A DNA stretch of 64,000 nucleotides from DATCLS01 sp036563805. Lineage in GTDB: Bacteria > Actinomycetota > Acidimicrobiia > Acidimicrobiales > VFJN01. The notes under the pieces are model-generated. The model was given only the letters and a program-made list of their open reading frames with translations, was not told the DNA's origin and searched no databases. The stretch is taken from positions 1 through 64,000 of the forward strand of contig DATCLS010000102.1 in assembly GCA_036563805.1 (NCBI GenBank), in the 5' to 3' direction. The translations under genes and the position numbers were made by a program. Shown piece after piece: positions 51,966-59,242 of this stretch (position 1 is its first letter; each line of letters starts with the position of its first letter).

Positions 51966-52627
51966 GGTCGCGGGGCGAGTGGGTCGGCCGGGCGGCTCTC
52001 GGTCCAGTCGACGTAGGCGGTGCGCTCGGCGATGCGCCAACCGCCGGCGCTGTCACGGCGGTAGGTGTCGAGGTAGCGCATGTGCATCACGTAGTCGGTG
52101 GTTTGGGCGGGGGCGCCGGCGCTGGGATCCTCGGCGTCGGCGGCCAAGTGGTGGGCGAGGCAGTACACCTCGCCGGTGGCCTCGTCGTCGCCGATCTCGT
52201 AGGTGCTCTGGCCGAGGAAGTGGAACGTGCGGGCGTAGCGGGACGCCAGCCGGCCCGGTATGCGGCCCAGCGCCTCGTGGCCGGCGACGTCGGTGCTGGG
52301 CGCGTCGGTGTCCGCCGGGCGCCACACCCGCAGGCGGGCGTCGGGCAGGAACACGCCGGCGAACGTCTCGGGCTCGTTGCGGTCCGCGGCCCGGGCGTAC
52401 AGCGCCGCCAGGCGCCGCAGCGCCAACTCGTCCGCCGCCCGCACCCCGGGGTCGGGCCTCGCGTCCCCGTCCGGTCGGTCCGCCTCCCCGCCGCGCGCCC
52501 CGTGCGGACCCTGCGTCCCGCCGCCGTGCGCACGGCGTGCGGTCCGGGGGCCCTGCGCACCCTGCGGGTCGTGTGCGCCTTGGCCTCGTTGCGCCCCCGC
52601 TGCAGCCCGTCCGTCCCGGCCGGTCAT
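51962..52627 (-). CDS. SnoaL/NTF2-like protein with low-complexity leader
   Basis: 221 residues. The first ~70 residues are Gly/Ala/Gln/Arg/Pro/Asp-rich with short near-repeats (GAQRGQGAHDPQGAQGPRT), then the NTF2-like domain (RAADELALRRLAALYARAADRNEPETFAGVF, GEVYCLAHHLAADA, TDYVMHMRYLDTYRRD). GGAGGGGGAG precedes the ATG, so the leader is probably translated. The gene is first in a two-gene unit with an SDR. An ATA-N3-TAT palindrome lies 40 bases upstream, over a TAAGAT -10-like hexamer. Confidence 0.8.
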   Translation of the reverse strand: MTGRDGRAAAGAQRGQGAHDPQGAQGPRTARRAHGGGTQGPHGARGGEADRPDGDARPDPGVRAADELALRRLAALYARAADRNEPETFAGVFLPDARLRVWRPADTDAPSTDVAGHEALGRIPGRLASRYARTFHFLGQSTYEIGDDEATGEVYCLAHHLAADAEDPSAGAPAQTTDYVMHMRYLDTYRRDSAGGWRIAERTAYVDWTESRPADPLAPRP

Positions 52628-52666
52628 CGCTCCCCCTCCACCTCTAGACGTCACCTGCGCCCGATT

Positions 52667-52681
52667 GCATATCTTATTTGC
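52667..52681. promoter_or_regulatory. GntR-like operator, ATA-N3-TAT family
   Basis: GCATATCTTATTTGC; its reverse strand contains ATAAGATAT, identical to the core of the site at 58399-58411. Only 12 of 14 paired positions are palindromic. It overlaps a TAAGAT hexamer for the SnoaL/SDR unit. Confidence 0.45.
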
Positions 52682-52720
52682 CATTGGGCCGCTCCCCCGC
52701 ATCCGGGGACCGGGAGGGGG

Positions 52721-52754
52721 CCGTCCCCGGTGGCGACGCTGCCGCCGGGGACGG
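52721..52754 (-). terminator. Hairpin terminator of methyltransferase gene
   Basis: A 14-bp stem with one wobble (52721-52734 with 52741-52754) and a 6-base loop, 34 bases past the methyltransferase stop on the minus strand. Confidence 0.55.
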
Positions 52755-52787
52755 GGATGGGTGAGGCCCAAGGGCCGGGGTCGGGAC

Positions 52788-53849
52788 TCAGGGCTTGCGA
52801 GCCATGCCGCCGTGAATCGGGACGGGGCGGTGAGAGCGGCGGGGCCGGCCGCCGCCCCCGCCGCCCACGGCGCGATCCGCCTCGCCTCCAGGTGGACCGT
52901 CCGCTGCGCCACCGGTGGCGGCGCCGGCCCGACCGACGGCGCGGCCCACGACCACCCCGGCGCGGGCGTCCACCGCTCCCCCGGCTCCCCGGACCCGGTG
53001 GAGCCACTCGTCCAGGGGCACGACGCCGGGCTCCAAGAGCTCGAGGCCGGCAAAAAAGCGGACGACCTCCGCCCGGCTGCGGACCGTCGCGAGCTCCACG
53101 GACCCCGCCTCGTTGTGGCGGCGCACCATCTCGGCCATGACCTCGGGGTCGACGTCGCTCGCCAGGTGGGACACGACCACGTGGCTACCCGGCGCCAGCG
53201 CCTCGGCCAGCCGGGCCACGATCCCGTACGGACCCTCGCTGTCGAGGACGTAGTGGAGCACGCCGAGCAGCATCAGCCCCACCGGCTCGGAGAAGTCGAG
53301 GGTCGCCGCCGCCCGGCGCAGGATCACGTCCGGTTCCCGCAGGTCGGCCTCGAGGTAGGCGATCGCCCCCTGGGAGGAACCCTGCAGCAGCCGCCGGGAG
53401 AGGGCGAGGACGGTCGGGTCGGGGTCGACGTAGACGATCCGGCACGTCGGGTCCTCCGCCTGGGCGACCTGGTGGACGTTCTCCTCCGTCGGCAGCCCGG
53501 TGCCGATGTCGAGGAACTGGCGGACGCCGACCTCGCCGGCCAGGCGCCGCACGGTCCAGATCAGGAACTCCCGGTTGACCCGCACGTTCGCCCGGGCCTG
53601 CTCGAGGCCGCCAGGGAGTGCGGCGGTCACCCGGCGGGCGAGCTGACGGTCGGCGGCGAAGTTCACCCGCCCGCCCAACAGGTAGTCGTACATCCGGGCG
53701 ATGTGAGGGACGGTGCGGTCGATCTCGATCGGCTCCTCCCACCAGTCGCCATCGGCGCCGTCTCGCCCGTCGGTCACGTCGACGGTGTCGCTCGGGCCGC
53801 CGTTGCCGCTCGGCCCCCCGCTCGTTGCCCTGCTCGTTGCCCCGGTCAC
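52788..53849 (-). CDS. SAM-dependent methyltransferase, SAV2177 family, with C-terminal insertion
   Basis: 353 residues from GTG 53849, where TACACT lies 8 bases upstream (leaderless type). Hallmarks VPHIARMYDYLLGGRVNFAADRQ, RQFLDIGTGLPTEENVHQVAQ and VYVDPDPTVLALSRRLL. A ~50-residue Gly/Ala/Arg-rich stretch is inserted between the last domain helix (PLDEWLHRVRG) and the conserved tail VPIHGGMARKP, absent from the paralogue at 50179. Substrate unknown. Confidence 0.88.
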   Translation of the reverse strand: MTGATSRATSGGPSGNGGPSDTVDVTDGRDGADGDWWEEPIEIDRTVPHIARMYDYLLGGRVNFAADRQLARRVTAALPGGLEQARANVRVNREFLIWTVRRLAGEVGVRQFLDIGTGLPTEENVHQVAQAEDPTCRIVYVDPDPTVLALSRRLLQGSSQGAIAYLEADLREPDVILRRAAATLDFSEPVGLMLLGVLHYVLDSEGPYGIVARLAEALAPGSHVVVSHLASDVDPEVMAEMVRRHNEAGSVELATVRSRAEVVRFFAGLELLEPGVVPLDEWLHRVRGAGGAVDARAGVVVGRAVGRAGAATGGAADGPPGGEADRAVGGGGGGRPRRSHRPVPIHGGMARKP

Positions 53850-53941
53850 GAAGACCCAGTGTACCCAGTTCCCTGGGCCATGCAACCAGCGCTGTGCGGG
53901 CCGACCCGGCCGGCCGAGTCGGCGGCTGCATACTGAGTGCC

Positions 53942-54637
53942 ATGGCCGACGATCACCTCGTCGTGGTGCCCCACTCGCCGGGCCCGCTGGTGCCGCTGGA
54001 CCCGCCCCGGCGGGGCCGCGACGAGCTCGACGAGCTGATCGACGACCTCTTTCCCGACACGGACGAGGGGCCCGGCGCGTTCGACGCCGCCCTCGTGGTC
54101 GTCGGGCTGGTGCTCCTCGGGTGGCGCCTCGCCGGCGGGCCGCCGCTGGCGCTCGCCGGCGGACTCGTGGCGCTGGGGCTGGGGTGCGTGCTGCCCGTGC
54201 GCTGGCTCGCCCAGCGGCTGCGCCGGCGGCGGCGGAACGCCACGGCCCGGGCCGGCGTGCCGCTGAACGTCGGACACGAGACCACCGCCCGGCTCGCCGG
54301 GGCGTACGACGACCTGGGCGCCGCCGCGGCCGGCGAGGCCGAGGTCGCCGCCGCCCACGGCGCCCTGCTGGAGGTGGCCACGCTGCTGCGGGGGCGGGTG
54401 CCCAGCTCCGACCGGGAGCGCACCTACGTCACCGAGCGGGCGGCGGCCATCGAGAACCTGGCTGCCGCCGTGCGGGAGCGTCGATCGGCGGCCAACTCGG
54501 GCGACCCCGACGGACCCGACCCGGCGCTCGTGCTGGACGCCCGGGCCGGGCTCGACGCCCTCACCGGCCCCGACGCCCTCGCCCGCCTCGACGAGCTCGC
54601 CGCCGAGGCGCGGCGGCGCCCCCATGCCGGACGCTGA
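53942..54637 (+). CDS. Two-helix membrane protein of unknown function
   Basis: 231 residues. An acidic stretch (RDELDELIDDLFPDTDEG) precedes two close membrane helices (about 48-63 and 68-86), then an Arg-rich stop-transfer (RLRRRRRN) and a long soluble helical part with Ala/Arg/Glu bias. CATACT lies 7 bases before the ATG, so the transcript may be leaderless. The 3' end overlaps the next gene by 14 bases. Confidence 0.65.
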   Translation: MADDHLVVVPHSPGPLVPLDPPRRGRDELDELIDDLFPDTDEGPGAFDAALVVVGLVLLGWRLAGGPPLALAGGLVALGLGCVLPVRWLAQRLRRRRRNATARAGVPLNVGHETTARLAGAYDDLGAAAAGEAEVAAAHGALLEVATLLRGRVPSSDRERTYVTERAAAIENLAAAVRERRSAANSGDPDGPDPALVLDARAGLDALTGPDALARLDELAAEARRRPHAGR

Positions 54638-56318
54638 CCCATCCGCCACCCCGCCCGGCCCGCCGCTCCCGGGCAGCCGGTCGGCCGACGGCGACCTCTC
54701 CTCTTCCCCCGCCCCGCCGCCCGCATCCTCCGATCGCGCCGGGCCCACCGGGCCCACCGGCGCCCCGGACGGGCGCAACCCCACCCCCATGGTGCAAGCG
54801 AGCGAGGCCACGCCCGACCCCACCCACGGCTCCCCCGCCGTACCGCCGCCGGCGGCCCGCACCGCACCAGAGACCGGCGACCCCGTCCCGGACGACACGG
54901 CCGCCGGTGCCGAACCCGCCACCCGCACCGCAGGGGCCGCCGGGCCGGCCACGCCGACGGCCGGGGCCGCTCCCGACCCCGCCGGCCCGCGCTGGAGCAC
55001 CCGTCCGGCCGCGCCGGCGGCCGCGAGCGGCGACGCCGCACCGACCAGCCCCGCTGGCCAGCTCCTCGGTCAGGGCTCTGGCCCAACCGGCCACCAGGAC
55101 GGTCCCGCCGACGCTCGCTGGAGCACCCGCCCGGCCGACCACCCGGCCGCGCCCGCCGTCGGAGCCGGCGGCGGGGCGCCGGGTTGGGCCGGCGGCGCGG
55201 ACTGGCAGGGCGCCGGGGTGCCGGTCCAAGCCCACGACGCCGGGGCGGCGGTGCCGGGAGGCGGCAGCGGGTTGGCCGCCGCGGACCCCGAGGCGGAGGC
55301 CGAGGAGACGTTGAGCGGGATCGGGCGGGTGCTGGTGGTGCCGCTGGTCCCGATCGTGGCGGCGTGGGAGGCGGGGCGGGCCGCGGTCCGGAGCGCCGTC
55401 GCCGCCGTGCGGGCGGCCTGGGCGGCCACCGGGGCCGCCCTCCGGGCCCTGGGACGGGCGGTGGCGTGGCCGTTCCGGCTACTGGTCGCCGGCATCCGCT
55501 GGCTGCTCGGCGTCGTCCGCGCCGGGCTGGTCTGGCTGTGGAACGTCGTCACCTGGCCGCTGCGGGTGGTGGCCCGGGCGGTCCGGGCGCTGATGCAGCG
55601 GCTCGCCGTCGTGCTCCGCGCGATCGCCGCGCCCATCCGGGCGCTCCTCCGGCGGTGGTTCGTCGCCCTGCGGGCGCTGGCCGCCAGCGTGGCGGCGCTC
55701 CTACGGCAGGCGGGGCGGGCGGTGGTCGCCGCGCTCCGGCGGATCGCCGTCCTGGTCCGGGCCGCGGCCCGGGCCGTCGCCGCTCCGATCCGGGCGGCGG
55801 CGCGGGCCCTCGCCGCGGCGGTGCGGCGGCTCCTGGTCGCCGTGCGGGCCGGGCTGCGAGCGCTCGCCGAACCCCTCCGCGCCGCCGCCCGAGCGGCCGC
55901 GGCCGGTCTGCGGGCGCTCGCCGCCGCGCTCCGGCGGTTGCTCGCCACCATGGCTGCGCCCGTCCGGGCGGCGCTGCGGCAGGTCCGGCAACTGGTGGCA
56001 GGGCTGGCGGCACCCATCCGGGCCGCGGCGGCGGCGATCCGGCGGGCGGTGAGGGCGATGCTGCGTCCGGTCTGGACGGCGGCGGCCGCAGCCGCCCAGG
56101 CCGTGCGCTCGCTCGTCCGGCCGCTGCGGGTGGCGGGCGCAGCCGTCCGTCGGCGGTGGCGGATCGCCACCCGCGGGCTCCGGGAACGGGGCCGGCGGGC
56201 TCGCGCCGCCGTCCGGCGGGCACGCCAGCGGGTGCGGGCGCTGGCCCGCAGCCTCCGCACCGGCGTGCGCCGCAGCGACGGGCCGGCTCCCGGCCCGCCC
56301 GGGCGCCCGTCGCCCTGA
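54624..56318 (+). CDS. Lysine-free Arg/Ala-rich amphipathic repeat protein
   Basis: 564 residues. The N-terminal ~230 residues are Pro/Ala/Thr/Gly-rich and disordered, with two copies of RWSTRPA. The C-terminal ~330 residues are almost entirely Ala, Arg, Val, Leu and Ile, with repeated amphipathic helices marked by a [VILM]-A-x-P-[IVLF]-R kink: VAWPFR, VTWPLR, IAAPIR, VAAPIR, LAEPLR, MAAPVR, LAAPIR. I see no Lys, Cys or Tyr in the whole protein. Such a pattern suits membrane-surface or lipid-droplet binding, or nucleic acid coating. Overlaps the upstream membrane-protein gene. Function unknown. Confidence 0.62.
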   Translation: MPDADPSATPPGPPLPGSRSADGDLSSSPAPPPASSDRAGPTGPTGAPDGRNPTPMVQASEATPDPTHGSPAVPPPAARTAPETGDPVPDDTAAGAEPATRTAGAAGPATPTAGAAPDPAGPRWSTRPAAPAAASGDAAPTSPAGQLLGQGSGPTGHQDGPADARWSTRPADHPAAPAVGAGGGAPGWAGGADWQGAGVPVQAHDAGAAVPGGGSGLAAADPEAEAEETLSGIGRVLVVPLVPIVAAWEAGRAAVRSAVAAVRAAWAATGAALRALGRAVAWPFRLLVAGIRWLLGVVRAGLVWLWNVVTWPLRVVARAVRALMQRLAVVLRAIAAPIRALLRRWFVALRALAASVAALLRQAGRAVVAALRRIAVLVRAAARAVAAPIRAAARALAAAVRRLLVAVRAGLRALAEPLRAAARAAAAGLRALAAALRRLLATMAAPVRAALRQVRQLVAGLAAPIRAAAAAIRRAVRAMLRPVWTAAAAAAQAVRSLVRPLRVAGAAVRRRWRIATRGLRERGRRARAAVRRARQRVRALARSLRTGVRRSDGPAPGPPGRPSP

Positions 56319-56698
56319 AGGGATTGGCCTCCGGCCCGCCGCCCGCAGCGCATCCGGGAACGCAGGCCAGCGGGCACGCCGCTCGAGCGGGCCGCCGGCC
56401 CGAGGCCGCGCTGCGTCGCCAGGAGCATGCGCTGCGGCGGCCCGGCTCCCAACTTGCCCGGCGCCCGCTCCCCTGCCGACCCTGCCCCGCAGCGTTCGCG
56501 CCGGCGATCGCGGCGCTGGACCGACCGGGAGGGCCTCCTCGGCCGGCGACGTCCGGGGGCCGGGCCGGCGGCCCGCACTCGAGGTGCGACCACAGGCGCA
56601 GCTCCCACAACCGGCCCGCCGCGCGCCGTCCCCGTAGCGGTACGTCGCCGCGGGGACGGCGAGCCGGGGCCGAGCGCGGCCGGGGCCCGGGCGGGCCG
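56319..56698. other. Gene-free stretch
   Basis: 380 bases, extremely GC-rich. I see no ribosome site, promoter or protein-like frame on either strand. Several open frames here are low-complexity Arg/Pro/Gly/Ser sequence, as expected from base composition alone. Confidence 0.5.
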
Positions 56699-56870
56699 CG
56701 TTCGAGCCAACCGCACCACAGGGATCCGCCGCGCAGCCCGGACCCCGGCCAGCCCGCGTTCGAGCCAACCGCACCACAGGGATCCGCCGCCCGCAGCCCG
56801 GACCCCGGCCAGCCCGCGTTCGAGCCAACCGCACCACAGGGATCCGCCGCCCGCAGCCCGGACCCCGGCC
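56699..56870. repeat. Three tandem 58/60-base repeats
   Basis: Copies at 56699-56756 (58 bases), 56757-56816 (60, two extra C) and 56817-56870 (first 54 bases). They are otherwise identical, each with CGTTCGAGCCAACCGCACCA at its start. They end 23 bases before the TfoX-like gene. Identity suggests recent duplication or gene conversion. Confidence 0.85.
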
Positions 56871-56893
56871 GGCCGGAGGGGTAGCGTGCGGAC

Positions 56894-57238
56894 GTGGCGT
56901 ACGACGAGGCGCTGGCCACGCGGGTGCGGACGTTCCTGGCGTCGGAGGACGCCATCGACGAGCGGCGGATGATGGGCAGCCTCGTGTTCCTCAAGAACGG
57001 GAACATGCTCGGCGGGGTCAACCGCGCCGGCCTGCTCGTGCGGGTGGGCGCCGAGGGCTACGACGAGTCGCTGGCGCAGCCGCACGTCCGGCCCATGGAC
57101 TTCGGCGACGGCCGGCGCCCCAAGGGGTTGGTGGTGGTGGCGCCCGAGGGCGTCACCGACGACGCCGACCTCCACCGGTGGGTGGGCACCGGGCTGGCGT
57201 TCGCCGCCAAGCTGCCGCCCAAGCCCGGGCTGGGCTGA
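56894..57238 (+). CDS. TfoX N-terminal-domain protein
   Basis: 114 residues from GTG. MAYDEALATRVRTFLASEDAIDERRMMGSLVFLKNGNMLGGV is the TfoX_N hallmark (RRMMGSL..F..NG.M..GV), and DFGDGRRPKGLVVVAPEGV follows. Small stand-alone TfoX-like proteins are common in actinobacteria; competence regulation is known only in proteobacteria, so the role is open. TAGCGT lies 6 bases before the start, suggesting a leaderless transcript. The three tandem repeats end immediately upstream. Confidence 0.85.
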   Translation: MAYDEALATRVRTFLASEDAIDERRMMGSLVFLKNGNMLGGVNRAGLLVRVGAEGYDESLAQPHVRPMDFGDGRRPKGLVVVAPEGVTDDADLHRWVGTGLAFAAKLPPKPGLG

Positions 57239-57250
57239 CGCCCGCGCCGT

Positions 57251-57271
57251 CCGTCACAGGCCCGTCACAGG
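57251..57271. repeat. Direct repeat CCGTCACAGG x2
   Basis: Copies at 57251-57260 and 57262-57271, start-to-start 11 bases (one helical turn), upstream of the PGPGW gene. A regulator site is possible. Confidence 0.4.
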
Positions 57272-57307
57272 GGGCGCGCTCGACGCGCACCTAGTGCGTC
57301 CTATGTT

Positions 57308-57625
57308 GTGGCCGTGGCACCCCGACCTGGTGAGATCGTCCGCTTCATAGGCCGCAGCTCCAAGCGCATCGCCGTCACGGTCGTGGGGGCGGCGCTGGTG
57401 GCGCTCGGTCTCGTCATGCTGGTGCTGCCCGGCCCGGGCATCGTCGTGCTCGTCGCCGGCTTCGCCGTGCTGGGCACCGAGTACGCCTGGGCGGCGACGG
57501 TGCTCGAGAAGACCAAGCGCACGGCCGAGGTCGCCGGCCGCGTGACCAAGGACGGCCTCGCCAAGGCCGCGCGCGGCGCCAACGGGCTCGCCCGCTCGAC
57601 CGGGCGCCGGGTCCTTCGCCGCTGA
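57308..57625 (+). CDS. PGPGW-motif transmembrane protein
   Basis: 105 residues from GTG 57308, or 103 from GTG 57314, which has TATGTT 6 bases upstream (leaderless type). Two membrane segments flank the family motif LPGPGIVVLVAGFAVLG, followed by EYAWAATVLEKTK and a basic tail. Members of this small family are widespread in actinobacteria and uncharacterised. Confidence 0.85.
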   Translation: MAVAPRPGEIVRFIGRSSKRIAVTVVGAALVALGLVMLVLPGPGIVVLVAGFAVLGTEYAWAATVLEKTKRTAEVAGRVTKDGLAKAARGANGLARSTGRRVLRR

Positions 57626-57649
57626 CCCCCGGCGGCGGCCCTCAGGGCC

Positions 57650-58396
57650 TCAGGGGGACCCGCCGGACGACGGGTCCCGCGACGCGTCCGTCGCGGGCTC
57701 GCTGTCCGTCGAGCCGGACGCCGGCTCGTCGAACAACCCCCGCCGCCGGAACGCCTCGATGACCGCCCGGGCGTTGTGCGAGAACAGCGCCACGTAGCCC
57801 GCGGCCGCCCGGTCGCCGTCGCGGTCGTGCAGGGCGGCCGCGATGGCGTCGAGGCGCCGCCCGAGGTCGGTTACCGCGTCGGGCACCACGTCGAACAGCG
57901 CGCCGGGCACGAGCTGGGGCATGGCCCGCAGCATCGAGCGCAGCCGGGGCGACCTGGCGGCGATGGCGACGGCGGCATGGAAGGCGGTGGCCAGCCGCTG
58001 GCGCTCGTCGGGGTCGGTGGCCCGCTCGAGCTCGGCCCGGATCTCGGCCAGCTGCCGGTCGCACTCCTCGTCCCAGTGGGCGGCGGCCCGCCGCGCCCCG
58101 AAGGTGTAGGCCAGCGCCAGCAGGTCGTAATGGTCCTGCACCGTCGACTCGTCGAGCGTGGCGACGAACACGCCCCGGTGCATCTCGATGCGGACCCACC
58201 CCTCGCGGTCGAGCCCGATGAGCGCCTCCCGCACGGGGATCCGGCTCATGCCGAGGGCGGCGGCGATGCGGTCCTGGGGGATGCGGTCGCCGGGACGGAG
58301 CTCCCCGTCGAAGATCAGCCGCCGTATGTAGATGGCCGCCTGCTCCCCGCTGCTCCTGCGGACGAGGGCGGGGCCGGCCTCCGGGGTCGTGGCCAC
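57650..58396 (-). CDS. GntR-family regulator (FCD/FadR-type) 1
   Basis: 248 residues from GTG 58396. Winged helix at about 15-75 (YIRRLIFDGELRPGDRIPQDRIAAALGMSRIPVREALIGLDREGWV), then the helical FCD ligand domain with metal-site histidines/aspartates (DHYDLLALAY, AFHAAVA, HNARAVIEAFRRRGLF). A perfect GTATA-AGA-TATAC palindrome starts three bases upstream of the start codon and contains the -10-like TATCTT, so the gene is probably leaderless and autorepressed. Divergent from a paralogue, 64 bases between starts. Confidence 0.9.
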   Translation of the reverse strand: MATTPEAGPALVRRSSGEQAAIYIRRLIFDGELRPGDRIPQDRIAAALGMSRIPVREALIGLDREGWVRIEMHRGVFVATLDESTVQDHYDLLALAYTFGARRAAAHWDEECDRQLAEIRAELERATDPDERQRLATAFHAAVAIAARSPRLRSMLRAMPQLVPGALFDVVPDAVTDLGRRLDAIAAALHDRDGDRAAAGYVALFSHNARAVIEAFRRRGLFDEPASGSTDSEPATDASRDPSSGGSP

Positions 58397-58398
58397 CC

Positions 58399-58411
58399 GT
58401 ATAAGATATAC
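58399..58411. promoter_or_regulatory. GntR operator 1 (perfect palindrome)
   Basis: GTATAAGATATAC, arms of 5 with a 3-base spacer, directly before the start codon of GntR gene 1 and over its -10. Confidence 0.7.
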
Positions 58412-58442
58412 CCCGAGCGGGTCACCGGGCCGTGACCAGCGC

Positions 58443-58459
58443 CCGAATAACATATTCGG
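58443..58459. promoter_or_regulatory. GntR operator 2 (perfect palindrome)
   Basis: CCGAATA-ACA-TATTCGG ends one base before the ATG of GntR gene 2 and contains its -10-like TAACAT (58448-58453). Shares the ATA-N3-TAT core with operator 1. Confidence 0.75.
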
Positions 58460-58460
58460 C

Positions 58461-59174
58461 ATGGCGCCCCCGCCGAGCACGGCTGGCATCGGCTCTCCCC
58501 TGGCCAAAGGCATCGACACGACGAGGATGAGCAGCGGCGACCAGGCCGCGCTGTTCATACGTCGGCTCATCTTCGACGGCGACCTGCGGCCGGGCACCCG
58601 GGTCCCGCAGGACGAGATCGCCCAGACGCTCGGCGTGAGCCGCATCCCGGTGCGCGAGGCGCTGATCGCCCTCGAGCGCGAGGGCTGGGTGACGATCGAG
58701 CTCCATCGCGGGGCGTTCATCAACGCCCTCGACGAGGACGCCGTCCGCGACCACTACGAGCTCTACGGCCTGGTCTACGGCTTCGCCGCCCAGCGGGCGC
58801 TGACCCGCTCCCCCTCGTCCGAGCTGCTGGAGACGCTCGACGGCCTGGTCAAGGAGCTGCGCCGGGCCGAGCGCCCCGAAGACGTCACCCGGATCAGCAT
58901 GCGGTTCCAGCGGGCGATCGTCGACGCCGCTCGGTCCAACCGCATCCGGGTGGTGGTCCGGGCGATGTCGGGCCTGGTGCCCGGCGACTTCTTCTCGCTC
59001 GTCCCCGACGCCATCCCGATCGAGCGGCGCGGGCTCCCGGCGGTCCTCAAGGCCATGCGCGAGGACGACCACGACCGGGTGGCCGCCGAGTACCTCAAGA
59101 TGATGCGGGCCATCGGCGAGAAGGTCGTCGACCTGTTCAAGGCCCGGGGCCTTTTCGAGCTGCCGGGCGACTGA
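58461..59174 (+). CDS. GntR-family regulator (FCD/FadR-type) 2
   Basis: 237 residues from ATG 58461. Winged helix at about 30-90 (FIRRLIFDGDLRPGTRVPQDEIAQTLGVSRIPVREALIALEREGWVTIELHRGAF), then an FCD-type helical domain (DHYELYGLVYGFAAQRAL, RFQRAIVDAARSNR). Very similar to the divergent paralogue in the DNA-binding part (IPVREALI, EGWV). The operator sits one base before the ATG. Probable targets are the two operators and possibly sites at 52667 and 60779. Confidence 0.9.
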   Translation: MAPPPSTAGIGSPLAKGIDTTRMSSGDQAALFIRRLIFDGDLRPGTRVPQDEIAQTLGVSRIPVREALIALEREGWVTIELHRGAFINALDEDAVRDHYELYGLVYGFAAQRALTRSPSSELLETLDGLVKELRRAERPEDVTRISMRFQRAIVDAARSNRIRVVVRAMSGLVPGDFFSLVPDAIPIERRGLPAVLKAMREDDHDRVAAEYLKMMRAIGEKVVDLFKARGLFELPGD

Positions 59175-59199
59175 CCGACCGCCGCCGGGCACCCGGACC

Positions 59200-59242
59200 G
59201 GGCCGGGCGGAGCCGGGCCCGCGCCCGCCGGCGGCCCGGCCC
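59200..59242. terminator. Hairpin between convergent genes
   Basis: GGGCCGGGC (59200-59208) pairs with GCCCGGCCC (59234-59242) around a 25-base GC-rich loop, between GntR gene 2 and the amidase gene. Confidence 0.45.

Noticed and set aside
56699..56870. GTTCGAG next to ACCGCACCA looked like the 3' end of a tRNA, in three copies
   Set aside because: The bases flanking the TTCGAGC loop do not pair as a T-stem, and no acceptor, D or anticodon arms can be found upstream. It is part of the tandem repeat.
56699..56870. Possible CRISPR array
   Set aside because: The repeats are directly adjacent with no variable spacers, and no cas genes are in the window.
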